The position numbers were made by a program, and so were the translations under genes. A DNA stretch of 10,148 nucleotides from Methanomicrobiales archaeon (lineage in GTDB: Archaea; Halobacteriota; Methanomicrobia; Methanomicrobiales; Methanospirillaceae), in contig JAAEES010000026.1 in NCBI GenBank assembly GCA_013415575.1, positions 1 to 10,148 of the forward strand, in the 5' to 3' direction. Numbering within the stretch: the first letter of the stretch is position 1; each line of letters opens with the position of its first letter. Positions 6,424 to 10,148 of this stretch are shown piece by piece. The notes under the pieces are model-generated. The model saw only the letters and a program-made list of their open reading frames with translations, ran no database searches and was not told where the DNA came from.

Positions 6424-6433
6424 AGGTGGTGAG
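6424..6433 (+). promoter_or_regulatory. Shine-Dalgarno site of polC
   Basis: AGGTGGTGAG is close to the full AGGAGGTGAT complement of the 16S tail and ends 8 bases before the ATG at 6442. It supports that start. Confidence 0.65.
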
Positions 6434-6441
6434 AGAGAGCT

Positions 6442-9400
6442 ATGGTGAAGCGGTCCCCGGCGATGGAGCAATACTCCGAAGACCTCCTCGCGTACCTTGC
6501 GCGGGCGCTTGAGGTTGCTGCAGCGGCGCGGGCAGTAGGGATCGATCCCAGGACGGAGGTGGAGATCCCGGTAGCAAGTGATCTCGCCGACCGGGTTGAG
6601 GCTCTCCTCATGATCACGGGGATTGCCGGCAGGATCCGGGAGCTCGAGGCAACGATGAGCAGGGAAGAGGCTGCGCTCCGGATCGGTGATGATTTTGTCG
6701 CACGCAGATTCGGTGAGCAGACGCGGGAAGAGATCCTTGACCATGCCATCCGGACTGCCATGGCCATGCTCACCGAGGGAGTGGTCGCTGCACCCACCGA
6801 GGGGATCGCCAAGGTGGGGATCGGTAAGAACGATGATGGATCCGAATACCTCCGTATCTACTATGCCGGTCCAATCCGGAGCGCCGGAGGAACAGCCCAG
6901 GCACTCTCGGTTCTGGTCGGGGACTATGTCCGGCGTGCGCTCGGGATCAACCGCTATATCCCCCGGGGTGATGAGGTCGAGCGGTACATCGAGGAAATCC
7001 GGCAGTACAACTCCATCATGAATCTCCAGTACCTCCCGGGAGAGAAGGAGATACGCCTCATCGTCGGGAACTGCCCGGTCTGCATTGACGGCGAGGGAAC
7101 CGAGCAGGAGGAGGTGAGGGGATACAGGAACCTCGACCGGATCGAGACCAATGCGGTCCGGGGCGGGATGGCCCTTGTGCTCGCCGAAGGGCTCGCCCTC
7201 AAGGCCCCGAAGCTCCAGAAATACGTCCGCTCAATGAAGATGGACGGATGGGAGTGGCTCGGCGAGTTGACCACCGGTACGGCAAAGAGCACCGATAACG
7301 GTGAAGAGAAGGAAAAGATCCTCCCCCGCGACAAGTACCTCCGGGATCTCATCGGGGGCAGGCCGGTATTCTCGTATCCGATGCGGAAAGGAGGGTTCCG
7401 CCTGCGCTACGGCCGGTCACGGAACACGGGGTTTGCTGCCGCAGGAATCGCCCCGGCCACCATGCACATTCTCGGTGATTTCCTCGCGGTCGGCACCCAG
7501 ATGAAAATCGAACGGCCAGGGAAGGCTGCAGGGATTGTCCCGGTCGACTCCATCGAAGGACCGACTGTCCGTCTCAGGAACGGGGACGTGCTCAGGGTTG
7601 ATGACCTCGAAACAGCCGAGGCTCTCTCCGCATCCGTGGACCGGATCCTCGATATTGGGGAGATCCTGATCAGTTACGGGGAGTTCCTTGAGAACAACCA
7701 CCCCCTCATTCCATCGTCGTACTGCGAAGAGTGGTGGAAGCTGGAGGGAGGTGGTACCTCTCCTGAGAACGAGATGGAGGCCATCTCGCTGTGCTGTGAC
7801 GGTCAGTATCTCCATCCGGCGTTTACCTACTTCTGGGACGATATCGGGATCGACGAACTGCGGCAGCTGGCAGATTTCGTGTCGGCAAACGGAGAGGTGC
7901 GGCACGGGGTCCTGGTCCTCCCGAACGATCCCCTGATAAAAGATATCCTTGAGGAGATCCTCATTCCGCACATGGTCCGTGAAGGACTGATCTGCATCAG
8001 CTGCTACCTGATCTTCCTCGCCTGCATCGGTCTTGACCTGCAGCTCCGGAAGCGGGAGGTATGGGAGGAGGTCCCTGTGAACGACGGACTCTCGTGTGCC
8101 ATGCACCTCTCCGGGTTTCTGATGCGCTCCAAGGCAGGGACGAGGATCGGGGGGAGGATGGGCCGGCCCGGCAAGTCCAGGCCCCGGAAGATGAACCCTC
8201 CCCCCCACTCCCTTTTTCCCCTCGGCGAGGCAGGTGGTTCACGCCGATCCTTCCAGGAAGCGGCCAACCATTCACCCGAACCGAACAAGGATGGCGGGGT
8301 CATCCAGATCGAGGCTGGAAAAAGGCGGTGTCCCGCCTGCGGAGCCGAGACGTTCCGGAACCGCTGTGAATGCGGTACCCACACCATTCCCGTCTTCACC
8401 TGTCCCCGCTGCAAGCGGGAGCTCAAAGAACCTGAATGCCCGGCATGCCGGGTTTCCACCACCTGCTCGCAGGTAGTCAGCCTTGACGTGAAGCAGGAGT
8501 ATGCCCGGGCCACAGAACGGCTCGGGAGGCGGGAGCAGCCGGTCAGCCTGGTGAAGGGGGTCAGGGGCCTTATCTCAAGGGAGCGGGCAGTCGAGGAGAT
8601 CGAGAAGGGCATTCTCCGGGCCGAGAATGAACTCTTCGTCTTTAAGGACGGGACCATCAGGTTCGATATGATCGATCTCCCGGTCACCCATATCCGGCCT
8701 GCGGAGATCGGGCTCACTCCCGGGCGGCTGGTTGAGCTGGGCTATCCTGCCGATATCCATGGCACCCCGCTCACCCATTCCGACCAGGTGGTCGAACTCA
8801 AACCCCAGGACATCCTGATCTCCGAGTCCTGTGCCGACTATATGGTGCGAATCGCCCGGTTCATGGATGAATTACTGGAGCGGTGCTACCAGCTTCCTCC
8901 GTTCTACAAGGTGAATTCCCGGGATGACCTGATCGGGCACCTGGTGATCGGCCTTGCACCCCACACGAGCGCCGGGGTGCTGGCCAGGATTATCGGGATC
9001 TCCCAGGCGAACGTGGGCTATGCACACCCGTTTTTCCACGCCGCGAAACGGAGGAACTGTTTCCACGGAGATACAGAAATCGAGGTATACGACGGCCGGA
9101 CCTGGAAGACAATGCCTATCCGACAGTTCGTTGTGGAGAACTTCGATCTCTCCCGCCCGGGAATCGACCGGCTGGGGACCTACTACTCTGATCCGCAGCA
9201 GACCTACCTCACCCGGTCGATTGACAGGGAAGGAAAACCACATCTGCGGAAGATCACCTCGGTCTCGATCCACCGCGCCCCTGAGCACATCATCAGGTTC
9301 GAGACGCGGCAGGGGCGGGTGCTCGCCGTCACCCCTGACCATGCGATGCTGGTCTGGGATCTCTGCTACCTGCGCAAAATCCGTGCCGTGGAATTAGAGG

Positions 9401-10148
9401 AAGGCGACCCGGTCCCGGTCATGGCGGGAACCTCGGTTATCACCGATCACCTCCTGCACCGGGATATCGTACCCTGCCCGGACGATCGCGTGTACTGCCT
9501 CACTGTCACCGATGAGCACACGGTATGCGCCGGCGGGATCTTCACCGGGCAGTGCGATGGCGACGAGGACTGCATCATGCTCCTCCTCGACGGCCTGATC
9601 AACTTCTCCCGTGCCTTCCTCCCCGAATCCCGGGGCGGCACCATGGATGCCCCGCTGGTGCTGACCACCGCCATTGACCCGGCAGAGATCGACAAGGAGA
9701 GCCACAACCTGGACGTCGTCCCCGGCTACCCTCTTGAACTGTACCAGGCAGCCCTCAGGTATGCTCACCCCCGGGAGGTCGTAAAACTCGTCGACCGGGT
9801 GGAGAACCGGCTGGGGACTCCGGCGGCACTCGAAGGATTCCTGTTCACCCACGACACGTCTGATATCTCCGCAGGACCCCTGGAGTCCACCTACACCAAG
9901 CTCAAGACAATGTTCGAGAAACTCGAGGCCGAACTCACAATTGCCGAGAAAATACGGGCGGTTGACCAGGACGATGTAGCGGAGCGGGTGCTTACCACGC
10001 ACTTCATCCGCGACCTCATGGGAAACCTCTCAGCGTTCTCCAAGCAGAAGTTCCGGTGCACGAAATGCAATACCAGCTACCGGAGAATGCCGCTGGCCGG
10101 GAAGTGCACCCGTTGCGGCGGAAACATCATCCCCACCGTGCACGAGGG
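6442..10148 (+). CDS. polC: DNA polymerase II (PolD) large subunit DP2, intein-containing, 3' end cut by window
   Basis: DP2 is the catalytic subunit of the archaeal replicative polymerase PolD; the DP1 proofreading subunit is not encoded here. The frame is open from 6442 to the last base (1235 full codons), with no stop, so the C-terminus lies beyond the window. Conserved segments, in order: YYAGPIRSAGGTAQA (140-154), the basic loop KAGTRIGGRMGRP (564-576), a cysteine-rich zinc-binding region with CPAC (630-633), CEC (642-644), CPRC (654-657) and CPAC (666-669), then the active-site motif. That motif is split by an intein: N872 precedes it and CDGDED follows at 1038-1043. The two aspartates of DGD are the metal-binding catalytic residues of the double-psi beta-barrel polymerase core. 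A further zinc finger (C1206, C1209, C1222, C1225) lies near the window edge. Without the intein the visible part is 1070 residues. Splicing must restore NCDGDED for the polymerase to work. Confidence 0.96.
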   Translation, partial: MVKRSPAMEQYSEDLLAYLARALEVAAAARAVGIDPRTEVEIPVASDLADRVEALLMITGIAGRIRELEATMSREEAALRIGDDFVARRFGEQTREEILDHAIRTAMAMLTEGVVAAPTEGIAKVGIGKNDDGSEYLRIYYAGPIRSAGGTAQALSVLVGDYVRRALGINRYIPRGDEVERYIEEIRQYNSIMNLQYLPGEKEIRLIVGNCPVCIDGEGTEQEEVRGYRNLDRIETNAVRGGMALVLAEGLALKAPKLQKYVRSMKMDGWEWLGELTTGTAKSTDNGEEKEKILPRDKYLRDLIGGRPVFSYPMRKGGFRLRYGRSRNTGFAAAGIAPATMHILGDFLAVGTQMKIERPGKAAGIVPVDSIEGPTVRLRNGDVLRVDDLETAEALSASVDRILDIGEILISYGEFLENNHPLIPSSYCEEWWKLEGGGTSPENEMEAISLCCDGQYLHPAFTYFWDDIGIDELRQLADFVSANGEVRHGVLVLPNDPLIKDILEEILIPHMVREGLICISCYLIFLACIGLDLQLRKREVWEEVPVNDGLSCAMHLSGFLMRSKAGTRIGGRMGRPGKSRPRKMNPPPHSLFPLGEAGGSRRSFQEAANHSPEPNKDGGVIQIEAGKRRCPACGAETFRNRCECGTHTIPVFTCPRCKRELKEPECPACRVSTTCSQVVSLDVKQEYARATERLGRREQPVSLVKGVRGLISRERAVEEIEKGILRAENELFVFKDGTIRFDMIDLPVTHIRPAEIGLTPGRLVELGYPADIHGTPLTHSDQVVELKPQDILISESCADYMVRIARFMDELLERCYQLPPFYKVNSRDDLIGHLVIGLAPHTSAGVLARIIGISQANVGYAHPFFHAAKRRNCFHGDTEIEVYDGRTWKTMPIRQFVVENFDLSRPGIDRLGTYYSDPQQTYLTRSIDREGKPHLRKITSVSIHRAPEHIIRFETRQGRVLAVTPDHAMLVWDLCYLRKIRAVELEEGDPVPVMAGTSVITDHLLHRDIVPCPDDRVYCLTVTDEHTVCAGGIFTGQCDGDEDCIMLLLDGLINFSRAFLPESRGGTMDAPLVLTTAIDPAEIDKESHNLDVVPGYPLELYQAALRYAHPREVVKLVDRVENRLGTPAALEGFLFTHDTSDISAGPLESTYTKLKTMFEKLEAELTIAEKIRAVDQDDVAERVLTTHFIRDLMGNLSAFSKQKFRCTKCNTSYRRMPLAGKCTRCGGNIIPTVHE
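9058..9552 (+). other. Pol-II mini-intein within DP2, C-terminal Gly-Gln
   Basis: The insert runs from C873 to Q1037, 165 residues, and splits the DP2 motif N/CDGDED. Seen: block A CFHGDTEIEV at the N-terminus; block B VLAVTPDHAML with the TxxH signature (T92, H95 of the intein); a Hint-domain segment RAVELEEGDPV (109-119); block F VYCLTVTDEHTVCAGG (145-160); block G IFTGQ followed by extein Cys. No LAGLIDADG or HNH endonuclease is visible, and the 47 residues between blocks B and F are too few for one. The element is therefore a non-homing mini-intein. The first and +1 residues are cysteine, as splicing needs. The last residue is glutamine, not asparagine, and the penultimate residue is glycine, not histidine. 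A Pyrococcus abyssi Pol-II intein ending in Gln is known to splice, so activity here is plausible. The boundaries are precise because DP2 similarity resumes at once. Confidence 0.93.

Noticed and set aside
7417..8208. Minus-strand open frame of 263 codons inside polC
   Set aside because: The sense strand encodes conserved DP2 throughout, and the antisense product shows no family motif.
8110..8470. Basic, proline- and cysteine-rich stretch of DP2 as a possible second intein or insertion
   Set aside because: It contains KAGTRIGGRMGRP and the zinc-binding cysteines normally found in DP2, and lacks intein blocks A, B, F and G.

Overview
This is archaeal chromosomal DNA, most likely from a methanogen of the order Methanomicrobiales (Methanoregula, Methanolinea and Methanoculleus are the kind of genus meant). 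Four things point there: a PolD large subunit (DP2), which is found only in archaea; a UbiD/AcnX gene pair belonging to the archaeal mevalonate pathway; a DUF432 protein; and TATA-type promoters with leaderless or short-leader starts. Base composition is GC-rich. The genus is a guess. The window is gene-dense, has no gap above about 110 bases between genes, and shows no RNA gene, CRISPR array or insertion sequence.

Positions 16-2429 hold a two-gene operon. It encodes a prenyl-FMN-dependent UbiD-family decarboxylase and the large (AcnX) subunit of phosphomevalonate dehydratase. Together they would convert 5-phosphomevalonate to trans-anhydromevalonate 5-phosphate and then to isopentenyl phosphate, for archaeal membrane lipids. 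The small dehydratase subunit is not in the window.

Positions 2422-2907 hold a universal stress protein gene on the minus strand. It converges on the AcnX gene with an 8-base overlap. A 108-base divergent promoter region separates it from a plus-strand gene for a four-helix membrane protein with a HEAT-repeat tail (3016-4260).

Positions 4308-6380 form a tight operon of DUF432 protein, MscS-type mechanosensitive channel and a small soluble HEAT-repeat protein, with intergenic distances of 1 and 2 bases. A membrane HEAT protein and a soluble HEAT protein therefore flank a tension-gated channel and its uncharacterised partner. This is the most plausible candidate here for an undescribed functional module. 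A 10-bp inverted repeat made of two TTCCGGAA palindromes lies just upstream of the operon.

From 6442 to the window edge runs polC, encoding PolD subunit DP2, behind its own TATA box and Shine-Dalgarno site; its 3' end is cut off. It carries a 165-residue mini-intein placed exactly at the catalytic NCDGDED motif. The intein ends in Gly-Gln rather than the usual His-Asn.
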